From: Candidatus Melainabacteria bacterium
GTDB lineage: Bacteria; Cyanobacteriota; Vampirovibrionia; Obscuribacterales; Obscuribacteraceae
NCBI GenBank assembly: GCA_003963305.1
Contig: RXJR01000002.1
Location: forward strand, 1-46,014
DNA: 46,014 nt
Reading direction: 5' to 3'
The notes beneath the pieces are model-generated. The model ran no database searches, was not told the origin of the DNA, and was given only the letters and a program-made list of their open reading frames with translations. The position numbers were made by a program, and so were the translations under genes. Shown piece after piece: positions 26,159 through 34,122 of this stretch. Every line of letters begins with the position of its first letter. Position 1 is the stretch's first letter.

Positions 26159-26389
26159 ATGATCAAAACAAAGCGTTTAGTGGTTGCAGCAATCGCCGGA
26201 GCCTTTGGTCTCGGTGTGTTCGCGACATCCAGTTTTGCGAGCGGACCAGTCATGCTGAGCCCTATTAGCTCGCCAACTCCGGGACTATTTGTCGCACCAA
26301 CAGTGCACTCAGTTCCGATTAACAAGCAAATTCTGAAAACTTATCGTCAGGTGCGAGCCTTCTGGCTGTCGCGCGCTATCGTAAGATAG
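26159..26389 (+). CDS. Small secreted protein
   Basis: The 76-residue protein is dominated by a signal peptide (MIKTKRLVVAAIAGAFGLG, cleavage near SFAS at about 27). A short mature part of about 48 residues is rich in Pro, Ser and Val. The function is unknown. I choose the ATG at 26159; GGAGG lies 11 nt upstream, and the GTG at 26147 would overlap that site. An intrinsic terminator follows at 26418-26457, making this a single-gene unit. Confidence 0.55.
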   Translation: MIKTKRLVVAAIAGAFGLGVFATSSFASGPVMLSPISSPTPGLFVAPTVHSVPINKQILKTYRQVRAFWLSRAIVR

Positions 26390-26417
26390 AAAACTGACTT
26401 AACGCCTTCGGACTTAT

Positions 26418-26457
26418 TCGACGGGTCACCACCTCGGTGATCCGTCGAGTGTTTTTT
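26418..26457 (+). terminator. Intrinsic terminator after the small secreted protein
   Basis: A 13-bp stem with one mismatched pair (26418-26430 with 26436-26448) and a 5-nt loop is followed by GTGTTTTTT. It lies 29 nt after the stop codon at 26389. Confidence 0.85.
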
Positions 26458-26577
26458 ACATTCATTCCCCTGCCACAGATACGGGCTTGCCCATCTATAT
26501 AGATTTGACTGTGGCGATCGGCGCCAGGGAGTAAACTTGCGCTGACCGAATTGGGTGTGGACTGAAGCAACTGCAAC

Positions 26578-28116
26578 TCACCGAAAGAAGTCGTCCTCAA
26601 CAGACTTGCTAGCGCTCTGAGCCGCCTTTCTATCTGCTTCCGCCTTGGTTTTCTCGCCAATCTTATCGTAAGCTCTGGCGCGTTCTAAACAGGCTCTGCT
26701 CAACAAGTGAGGATTGGACATTGCAGCCGTAAAGTCTTTAATCGCCTCCGCGTTACGTCCTAACTCTGCCAGGCATAGCCCTCGACCGAAAACGTAAATC
26801 ATATTGTCCGGCTTCAAGACCATTGCATCGGAAAAATCCTTCAAGGCGTGCGTATATTCGTGCAAACGTCGATAGCAATCTCCTCGTGTGGCTACGAAAT
26901 CAGCTTTCAGCGGTGTCAACCTGACGGCCCTGCTCAAACAAACAAGCGCCTCCTTGTATCTTTGCAGGGCGAGCAGACAGCGTCCCTGTCGTTCATAGCC
27001 CTCCCCCGTAGGTTGAATAGAGTTGACAGCGTCAAATTCTTTCGCTGCTTCACTAAAATGCCCCAGTTGATAATTGCACTCAGCTCGTTCTTTCCGTTTC
27101 TGCACGTCTTTCATAACCAGATCTGGAACCCGATTGTAGTCAGCCAGTGCTTTCTCATATTCATCAAGGGCGCGATAACAGTCGCCTCTCATAAGATAAA
27201 GGGCTCGCTCGGAAGGGCGCGATTTGAGCATGCCATTCAAACAAACGAGTGCTGACTCGTAGTCCTTCTTCTCCCATACAATCCCGTACCGGATCGTATA
27301 CAGATCCGTTTTTTTGAATTTCTTCTCGAAGAGATCACAAACCTCCAGTGCTTCCTTCTTGCGATTGTTCTCGTAGAGAATATTTGCTTTCAAATCTAAA
27401 AGCCTTTCCTCTGTTTTCGGTAAGTTTGCATTCAAGAGTTCATTCAAAACGTAAAGCGCTGAGTCACATTTTCCGCTTCTCGATAGATCGAGAAGTTTTG
27501 CCAGAATCACGCCCAATCCGTCAGGCTGCTTTCTCGCGAATTCCACATAATCAGCAGCAGCTGCTTCAACCTGATGCTTGTCCAATTCAATCTCAGCCTT
27601 GCACCTGATTGCTCTTGGTTCATTCAACTTTGCTGCCAGAGAAAACTCTTGCAGAGCCTCTTTGTACTGCCCTAGCTGTTGATGAGCCAACCCAGCCAGC
27701 AGCAGCACTTCAGCATCCTTTGGTTGAGCCTTACGGGCTATATCCAGATCCGCAAGAGCCCGATTAAATTGCCCCAGACCGCTATAAGCGTGGGCCCGCA
27801 AATGATAGATGTAATAGTCAATCGGAGCAGGCTTCAGAGCAAGATATTTTGTTGCCAGTGCAACTGTTTTAGAATTGTTTTTTGTGGCGTTAGACATGCG
27901 CGCGGCTTGAAAATATGCTTCGGCAGCATCTGGATGCGTGGCAATATAGGCTTCCAAGATCTGCAATGCCGCTTTGCTGTCCTTAGTTGCTTGCGACTTA
28001 GCAATAATGGCGGATTGTCCAGATAAGTCAGAGGCAGCGCAGTTCGGCATGAAAGAAAACCATATTGAAATGATAGCGGCTGGAGCGAGCAACCGCGTCG
28101 TCACAGGCGCCACCAT
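26578..28116 (-). CDS. Secreted TPR-repeat protein
   Basis: The 512-residue protein has an N-terminal signal peptide or anchor (start MVAPVTTRLL, hydrophobic to about residue 24, then NCAAS). About twelve TPR units cover most of the rest, with the usual pattern of A/G at position 8, Y/F at 11 and P at 32. Examples are EAYFQAARMS, LAHQQLGQYKEALQEF and GDCYRALDEYEKALADYNR. TPRs are protein-interaction scaffolds. I start at the ATG at 28116; a longer reading would place 29 unlikely residues before the signal peptide. It is divergent from the regulator at 28345. The partner is unknown. Confidence 0.85.
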   Translation of the reverse strand: MVAPVTTRLLAPAAIISIWFSFMPNCAASDLSGQSAIIAKSQATKDSKAALQILEAYIATHPDAAEAYFQAARMSNATKNNSKTVALATKYLALKPAPIDYYIYHLRAHAYSGLGQFNRALADLDIARKAQPKDAEVLLLAGLAHQQLGQYKEALQEFSLAAKLNEPRAIRCKAEIELDKHQVEAAAADYVEFARKQPDGLGVILAKLLDLSRSGKCDSALYVLNELLNANLPKTEERLLDLKANILYENNRKKEALEVCDLFEKKFKKTDLYTIRYGIVWEKKDYESALVCLNGMLKSRPSERALYLMRGDCYRALDEYEKALADYNRVPDLVMKDVQKRKERAECNYQLGHFSEAAKEFDAVNSIQPTGEGYERQGRCLLALQRYKEALVCLSRAVRLTPLKADFVATRGDCYRRLHEYTHALKDFSDAMVLKPDNMIYVFGRGLCLAELGRNAEAIKDFTAAMSNPHLLSRACLERARAYDKIGEKTKAEADRKAAQSASKSVEDDFFR

Positions 28117-28344
28117 ATCTGGTGAACACTGATTCCGCTGGATTGCAGACCGCTGGTTTGAGCAAAACCATAGTGCCGGATAGAACATGCCTTCGAATCG
28201 CATCTCCTCAGAAAGTGCGAGATATCTTTCTTCTTAACATGCCCAGTCAAAGGCAAACCAATTTAAAGCAGAATCAAAACGATTGTTCGCTTCGCGCGAC
28301 ATGCGCTAAACTCTCATTGGTTGACCGATGGGCATGCTCTTATA

Positions 28345-29022
28345 ATGGCAAAAATTCTCGTTGTTGAAGATGATCGATTAGTTGCTGAGTTACTCAAAGA
28401 CAGGCTACAACTCGAACATCACAAAGTCGAATTAGCATTCAACGGGCAAGATGCCCTTGATCTGGCAATTTCCTTCCATTACGACTTACTGATTCTAGAC
28501 CTGGGATTGCCGCAGCTGGACGGTATCGACGTATTGAAGCGCTACAGAAATAAAGGGGAAACCTCGCCGGTCTTGATTTTGACGGGCAAGAACCAGACGC
28601 ACCAGAAAGAACAGGGGCTCGATGCGGGCGCCGATGACTACATGACGAAGCCCTATGACATCCGAGAGCTATGCGCTCGGGTCCGGGCGCTGTTAAGAAG
28701 AAGCGCGAGCAGCACTTCGAATGTACTCAAGTGCGGCAACATAACAATGGACACCGAAAAAGCTGAAGTAAAAGTGAATGGAGTCGTTGTTAAGCTGGTC
28801 CAGACAGAGTACCTGCTGCTGGAATTTCTCATGCGCAACAAGGGAAGAATCTTCAGCGCAGACGAACTGTTGAGGAGCTGCTGGGATTCAGACACCGAGG
28901 CGACTGAGGGTGCAGTGCGCACCTATGTCACAAGGATCCGAAAGAAGATAGATACTGATGGCAGCAAGTCACTTTTGCAGAGTATTTATGGACTTGGCTA
29001 CAAGCTAGACGATTCCGATTAA
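28345..29022 (+). CDS. OmpR/PhoB-family response regulator
   Basis: The regulator has 225 residues. The receiver has the acidic pair in VVEDD (8-10), phospho-acceptor Asp52 in LILDLGLP, Thr80 in LILTG and Lys102 in MTKPYD. The winged-helix DNA-binding domain (about 130-225) ends with SIYGLGYKL. The MAKIL start at 28345 is clear. It is a paralogue of the regulator at 1517 with identical spacing of key residues. The downstream gene is convergent (the stops overlap by 4 nt at 29019-29022). A PAS sensor kinase lies 2.3 kb further on the same strand, which could be the cognate kinase though it is not in the same transcript. Confidence 0.92.
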   Translation: MAKILVVEDDRLVAELLKDRLQLEHHKVELAFNGQDALDLAISFHYDLLILDLGLPQLDGIDVLKRYRNKGETSPVLILTGKNQTHQKEQGLDAGADDYMTKPYDIRELCARVRALLRRSASSTSNVLKCGNITMDTEKAEVKVNGVVVKLVQTEYLLLEFLMRNKGRIFSADELLRSCWDSDTEATEGAVRTYVTRIRKKIDTDGSKSLLQSIYGLGYKLDDSD

Positions 29023-31181
29023 GGCTTAATCTTTTCACGTAAAGCTTCCGCCTTCTTAGCTGCAAGCTCTCTCACCTGCGTGCTCGATGACTCGGCAGCC
29101 AGTTTCTGCAAGATTGTGATGCCCCGCACATCATCTAATTCCACAAGTTTGTTGATTGCAGCAATCTGGAAGTCACTTTCCGGTCTGCGACTGGCGTGAC
29201 TGCGCTCAAGCGCCGTGATCACAGTACCGAGTGCGGTGTCTTTAGGATTGGCACCAAGGAAAGGATTTCCGGATTCCTTAGACATTGGCACTATCGCGTC
29301 CAGAAGTTTGATGCGCGCTTGCTCGGGTACTGGCAAATTGACATTGTGTCCATTTACATCTCCAACCAGACCGCGAACAATAGCACGCGTCGAAAAATCG
29401 TGACTGATACCATTTGTACTGTTGACACGAACAAGCGCCTCTGCAGCATCGATCTGCCACTGCAACTTGTTGTTGCTGAGCGGACTGTCTCCACGTTTAT
29501 CATTCATCCTTCCGAATTTGCGGCCCTCAGTGAGGTGCCAACCATTCATAATCTCGTTCAGAACGCCTTGCTTCTTCTCATAGTTTGGATCGTCCTTATT
29601 GCAGGCATTGAGACGCACTTGCTCCCACTGTTTGACTCGTTCATCTCTAACAGCATTTTCATCGTTGATGACGGCACTACTACCGAAGTACCACGTTACG
29701 TCATCGACTTTCTTTTTGTATCCGACATCTTTGATCAGTTTCTCGGCTTCCTGCGCTAGCAGCCAGGACGTCTTAGCCGGCATCATCTCAGGATGATCCT
29801 TCGAGTTATTGTCCATAGCTCTCGTCAGTCGCTCCCGCTCACCCTGCATGAAGCGCTCAAATGGTGCTTTGATATCTTCGAACTTGCGGTCTTTTTCTGC
29901 AGCTACTAAGCGTTTACTATCCGCGACTGCCTTTTGAACAAAGTCGTCATTAGGCTTACCAATAGGATTGACAGGCTTTCCAGGCTGACCTGGTTGACCA
30001 GGAGCCAGAACAGGAGGTGTAACACCGACCGGTTGAGGAACCTTCTGAACTTCTGCTTTTCCTGGCTGCAATGACGGCACCACAGGCTGAAGATTCGGCT
30101 GGGTCGGATTGATCTTCGGTACTTCTGGCTTAAACTGCTGTGATGGTACCGGCACCGGTGGTGGAGCAATCGCAGGCTGCTTCACTTCAGGTTGAGGCAA
30201 AGCTGGTGGCACCACAGGCTGTTTCACTTCAGGTTGGGGCAAAGCTGGTGGCACCACAGGCTGTTTCACTTCTGGCTGAACCTTACCGGGAGGTGCAACC
30301 GGCTGTGCGGGCTGAACTTCCCAGGGTCGCACATTTGGCGCTGCTGGTTGACCAGGAGGGGGTTGGATATCGCCAACTGGTGGTACCGCATACGGTGGCT
30401 TACCAGGTTGCGGCTGTTGCACTGGTCTTGGCACTTGCTGCGGCACGAACGGTTGTTGTTGCACTGGCGGCGGCACTTGCTGTGGCACGAACGGTTGTTG
30501 TTGCACTGGCGGCGGCACTTGCTGCGGCACGAACGGTTGCTGTTGCACTGGCGGCGGCACTTGCTGCGGCACGAACGGTTGCTGCTGTGCAGGGCGAATT
30601 CCTTGCTGCATTTTTTCGATAAGCGCTCGTTGATCAGCGCGGAGCTGCTCGATTTGCTTTTTCAAGTTATCGATCTCGTCTCGAGCGATGCGCAGTTCAC
30701 GTTCCAGCTGCCGGGAACGATCTGTGGCAGCCGGACGGTCGGTAGGGGCATCCGGTCGAATACCCGGCGTAGCTGGTCGGACCCCATCAAACTTATACAA
30801 ATCCTCAACAGTCAAACCTGGCAATGCCGGTTTCTCCAGGGCGCGCAAGCGAGGCAACGGAGGCAGCTCCTTTTCTTCACGAGGCGCTCGTGGAGGAACG
30901 TCTCGATCACGACCAGTGCGGGGATTTCCAGGCGCCTGGGTTTTCCGCTCATCGGCAAGTCCCGCCGAATCGGTTATCGTCATAGCCGGCATAGCTGGAA
31001 TAGTGCAACGATCAGCAGTCGGCACAACCTGACATGGTTGACATCCGCCCATCGTCGCATACGGCGTGCTGTAAACGAGCGGTTGAGGTGCACAGGGCGA
31101 CTGTACAAAGTGCGGCTGTGAATCACACGGCTGACAGGATGACTGATGCCTGGCGGCAATTCGATCACGTATGAAGCCCAT
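29019..31181 (-). CDS. Large Pro/Gln-rich protein with C-terminal helical repeat module
   Basis: The 720-residue protein has a Cys-rich N-terminus (CQPC twice) without a signal peptide. A DLYKFDG motif lies near 130, a coiled coil near 155-195 (LERELRIARDEIDNLKKQIE), then two Pro-rich repeat arrays: 13-residue QQPFVPQQVPPPV units and 14-residue QPEVKQPVVPPALP units. The last ~300 residues are alpha-helical with HEAT-like character (ARIKLLDAI, FQIAAINKLVEL). That C-terminal part matches the end of the protein at 34123 in order and spacing of motifs, as does DLYKF. AGGAGGG lies 7 nt before the ATG. The likely role is a scaffold or surface structural protein. I do not recognise a named family. 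Confidence 0.75.
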   Translation of the reverse strand: MGFIRDRIAARHQSSCQPCDSQPHFVQSPCAPQPLVYSTPYATMGGCQPCQVVPTADRCTIPAMPAMTITDSAGLADERKTQAPGNPRTGRDRDVPPRAPREEKELPPLPRLRALEKPALPGLTVEDLYKFDGVRPATPGIRPDAPTDRPAATDRSRQLERELRIARDEIDNLKKQIEQLRADQRALIEKMQQGIRPAQQQPFVPQQVPPPVQQQPFVPQQVPPPVQQQPFVPQQVPPPVQQQPFVPQQVPRPVQQPQPGKPPYAVPPVGDIQPPPGQPAAPNVRPWEVQPAQPVAPPGKVQPEVKQPVVPPALPQPEVKQPVVPPALPQPEVKQPAIAPPPVPVPSQQFKPEVPKINPTQPNLQPVVPSLQPGKAEVQKVPQPVGVTPPVLAPGQPGQPGKPVNPIGKPNDDFVQKAVADSKRLVAAEKDRKFEDIKAPFERFMQGERERLTRAMDNNSKDHPEMMPAKTSWLLAQEAEKLIKDVGYKKKVDDVTWYFGSSAVINDENAVRDERVKQWEQVRLNACNKDDPNYEKKQGVLNEIMNGWHLTEGRKFGRMNDKRGDSPLSNNKLQWQIDAAEALVRVNSTNGISHDFSTRAIVRGLVGDVNGHNVNLPVPEQARIKLLDAIVPMSKESGNPFLGANPKDTALGTVITALERSHASRRPESDFQIAAINKLVELDDVRGITILQKLAAESSSTQVRELAAKKAEALREKIKP
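30175..30280. repeat. In-frame 42-bp Pro-rich repeats
   Basis: Two nearly identical and one partial 42-bp units encode QPEVKQPVVPPALP within the large Pro-rich gene on the minus strand. The edges are approximate. Confidence 0.8.
30418..30583. repeat. In-frame 39-bp Pro/Gln-rich repeats
   Basis: Four 39-bp units encode QQPFVPQQVPPPV within the same gene. The copies differ at only a few third-codon positions, so the array is recent and may vary in length between strains. Confidence 0.85.
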
Positions 31182-31317
31182 CTGTCAGCCCTCCTGAGAA
31201 TCGCAACACTTCTGGTTGCCTTTTCCGCATCTTAGGTGGCAATTGTTTCAACAAATTGGCTATGTAAAATCGGGAACTGTGATACAACCTTGAACGCGAA
31301 GGGTAGGGGCGAAAAGG

Positions 31318-33165
31318 GTGACAGTCAGAGTTCCAAATTTGATGGGAAAAGGGTTGCTAATCATCGCAATTCCGGCCCTCTTTCAGCTGATTTTCGGCAT
31401 CAGCCTGGCCTATATCGGGTTGAAGGCACACGAGGAACAAGAACGAGAAACACAGGCAATTCAGGTGCTCTTGCAAGCCGGTCGTATTGAGTCAGCCTGC
31501 TACACGATTACTAAAGAATGTGTACGCTTATCCGTTGAAAAAAGTGTTCGAGTGATTCGCACTATCAACGCAGCCACACAGAGCCTTGATACCAGCCAGG
31601 CCGAACTGGTGAATCTGGTAAAAAATGACGTTGTGCAAAAAACAAATGTCGAGCGTTTACTGCCGATGACAAAGTTATTTGTGCAGAATGTAGAAAAAAT
31701 CATTGAAGCGATCAAGGAGAACGACCAGATAGCGCTCACCATGAGCGCCATGCAAATCCGCAATTACACCCTGAAAAGAGGTGCGGGCGAAGAACAATTA
31801 GCCATAATCAGACAGGTAGAAGAAAGTCGACTGGCAGAAAGCCCAGTGCAGGGCGAAAAAACGGCTTTCATCCTGCTCATGCTTTCTATCGGACTGCTTA
31901 TCAGTACAATCCTTGCCCTGCTTTCCGCTGCCTACTTTCTGCAAGACATTGTTTTCAGAATCTACAACATCTCAAAAAATGCCGAGTTGATCACAATCGG
32001 TGAAGAGATGAAGCCTGTCATGAAAGGCCGCGACGAAATTGCCAGATTAGATAGGGTGCTGCACAGTATGGCGAAAAGCCTGAAAGACGCAACGAGGCGC
32101 GAAACAGCACTTGTCTCAAATGCAGCTGACGTCATTTTGTGCATCGACAAATCTTTCATGATCACAACTATAAATAAAGCAGCGCAGACACAATGGGGAT
32201 ACGCCGAAGGTGACCTGCTGCAAAAGCGGGTCATGAGCCTCATACCATCAGAGTCTCAGGAGAGCGCCCGAAATTTTTTCGCCAGTGCAAAAAATACTCG
32301 CAACTCCGAAACATCAGATCTTCCTATTATTTGTAACGATGGCAGAATTAAAACTTTTAGCTGGAACGTGCTCTGGTCACCAGAAGAAGACCTGCTCTTC
32401 TGTGTTGCACACGACGTATCCGAGCTGAGGCGCGTGGAGAATGCAAAACGCGACTTCATAAACATGGTCAGTCACGACATTAGAACGCCGCTAAGCGGCA
32501 TGGCCATTTTTCTGGAGATGATTCCGATGGGCGTCTACGGTGCGATAAACGAATCCGGAACCTCGCGTGCGAACGCCCTTAGCAGTGCATTAAACAGAAT
32601 CACAGCCATGGTTAACGACCTCCTCGATATTGAAAAAATGCAGTCGGGACAATTCCAGATCTTCAAGAATGAGGTAGATTTGAACAACCTCGTCAAAGCC
32701 AGTCTGGAAATGGTGCAGGGATACGCCGAGCAGCAGCAGATCACGCTTGAGAGCGAATGCAAAGGCAAAATGCTGGCTTGCGACGAAGCCCGAATAATTC
32801 AGGTGTTACAGAACCTGATGAGCAATGCGATAAAATTTTCGGCTCCGGGCAAGATCGTGAAACTAAATGTAGTGCAGGATGAGCACGACACCAGATTCGA
32901 AATTATCGACCAGGGCAAGGGCATTGCCAAAGACGATATTCCAATTCTATTTGACCGATTTACTCAAGCGAAAAATCAGGACGGCAGCAAACGTCGCTCA
33001 GGATTTGGTCTGGGACTCGCAATCTGTAAAGACATAGTCGAAAGACACGGCGGAAAAATTGGCATCATCAGCGAAATCGATAAAGGCAGCACATTCTGGT
33101 TTACGCTGCCAAACGATGAAACAAAAAAATCTGAAGCCCAGACGTCTGTAGCAGCGAACACTTAA
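31318..33165 (+). CDS. Membrane PAS sensor histidine kinase
   Basis: The 615-residue kinase has transmembrane segments at about 12-32 and 180-207. The ~150-residue extracytoplasmic region between them is mostly helical (four-helix-bundle or CHASE3-like). A HAMP-like linker (about 208-260) and a PAS domain (about 263-370, NAADVILCIDKSFMITTIN...W) follow. HisKA has MVSHDIRTPLSG (His386), and the ATPase domain has NLMSNAIKFS, DQGKGI, FDRFTQA and GFGLGLAI. The start is a GTG with AGGGG about 8 nt before; an ATG at 31342 is an alternative but would clip the first helix. The nearest regulator is at 28345, separated by an opposite-strand gene. It converges on the SIMPL gene, gap 12 nt. Confidence 0.93.
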   Translation: MTVRVPNLMGKGLLIIAIPALFQLIFGISLAYIGLKAHEEQERETQAIQVLLQAGRIESACYTITKECVRLSVEKSVRVIRTINAATQSLDTSQAELVNLVKNDVVQKTNVERLLPMTKLFVQNVEKIIEAIKENDQIALTMSAMQIRNYTLKRGAGEEQLAIIRQVEESRLAESPVQGEKTAFILLMLSIGLLISTILALLSAAYFLQDIVFRIYNISKNAELITIGEEMKPVMKGRDEIARLDRVLHSMAKSLKDATRRETALVSNAADVILCIDKSFMITTINKAAQTQWGYAEGDLLQKRVMSLIPSESQESARNFFASAKNTRNSETSDLPIICNDGRIKTFSWNVLWSPEEDLLFCVAHDVSELRRVENAKRDFINMVSHDIRTPLSGMAIFLEMIPMGVYGAINESGTSRANALSSALNRITAMVNDLLDIEKMQSGQFQIFKNEVDLNNLVKASLEMVQGYAEQQQITLESECKGKMLACDEARIIQVLQNLMSNAIKFSAPGKIVKLNVVQDEHDTRFEIIDQGKGIAKDDIPILFDRFTQAKNQDGSKRRSGFGLGLAICKDIVERHGGKIGIISEIDKGSTFWFTLPNDETKKSEAQTSVAANT

Positions 33166-33177
33166 ACCAGCTACTTC

Positions 33178-33900
33178 CTATTCGATAGCATAAACCACAG
33201 TGATTGCGGCAGTGCTCTCCTGCTCACCTGCAGATATCGGTACAGATTGAGCCATTTCAGCCCGTGCTGCCATCATCATCATCGGTCGAGGTGGCTGAAT
33301 CGTGCCACTGGATTCGGTGATATAGAGCACCCGACCAACTTTTACACCGGCTGCTCCGGCATATAATTCGGCTTTTCGCTTCGCATCAGCCATGGCTTTC
33401 TGGCGAGCCTGGTCGAGCACGCTGTCAGGCTCCGCCAGCGAGAAACTGATTCCATTTACATTATTGGCACCGGCAGTAATGACGGCGTCCAAAATATCGC
33501 CAAGGGTTGGCAAATTGCGAATTTTCACATGCACTTCGTTGCTCACCTGATAGCCGACGATACTGGGGCGCTGCTGCCCGTTGATGTTGTCGTAACGATA
33601 TTGAGGATTAACGCTGAAGTTGCTGGTCAATATGTCTTTTTCTGCGATGCCTTTACTCTTCAGTGTGCTCATAAGACTGTTCATCTTATCGGTGTTGTTT
33701 TTCAGCGCAACTGCAGCAGTCTTGGCGTCACTGACCACTCCCATGGAGATCTGAGCCTGATCCGGTTTGGCAAAGGCATGCCCTTCTCCAGTTACAGAAA
33801 CTGACGGTGGCAAATCTTTCATTTCAACAGCTAAACCTGGCAGCGCCGCGCTAACTATTCCGCACAAACTCAACGACAGGGACAGAAAAAGTCTGGTCAT
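33178..33900 (-). CDS. SIMPL-domain (DUF541) secreted protein
   Basis: The 240-residue protein has a clear signal peptide (TRLFLSLSLSLCG..., cleavage near GLAVE). A SIMPL/DUF541 domain covers most of the mature protein. Hallmarks are the opening VSVTGEGHAFAKPDQAQI strand pair, the helix LKNNTDKMNSLMSTLKSKG, GYQVSNEVHVKIRNL, and the LDQARQKAMADAKRKAELYA helix. SIMPL proteins are periplasmic or outer-membrane-associated with a poorly defined role (BP26/OMP28 type). I start at the ATG at 33900, which has GGAG 6 nt before; a TTG 12 nt upstream is less likely. Confidence 0.9.
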   Translation of the reverse strand: MTRLFLSLSLSLCGIVSAALPGLAVEMKDLPPSVSVTGEGHAFAKPDQAQISMGVVSDAKTAAVALKNNTDKMNSLMSTLKSKGIAEKDILTSNFSVNPQYRYDNINGQQRPSIVGYQVSNEVHVKIRNLPTLGDILDAVITAGANNVNGISFSLAEPDSVLDQARQKAMADAKRKAELYAGAAGVKVGRVLYITESSGTIQPPRPMMMMAARAEMAQSVPISAGEQESTAAITVVYAIE

Positions 33901-34122
33901 GATTATCTCCAACTCTCAGTGCATGCAATTATACGCCAGCCGTTTCTGGAATACATGCAACACTAGAACCTGATATGCGCAACGCTTTTGAGCATAAAAG
34001 CCACACGGATCAGTTCGTCCGTCGAACAAATCGAGCAGCAACATTGTTGCAACATTCAAAACATAGACTTCAATTGTCGGTGTTCTTGGCAACACCTTTT
34101 GGACAAGCGAGGGCAAAAACGC

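Noticed and set aside
28321-28347. TTGACC...TATAAT promoter just before the second response regulator
   Set aside because: The spacing is only 14 bp and the TATAAT overlaps the ATG, so it cannot serve as a normal promoter for this gene.
30192-31121. Plus-strand frame of about 309 codons opposite the Pro-rich gene
   Set aside because: It is rich in Arg, Leu, His and Trp, as expected for the antisense of Pro/Gln repeats, and has no motif.
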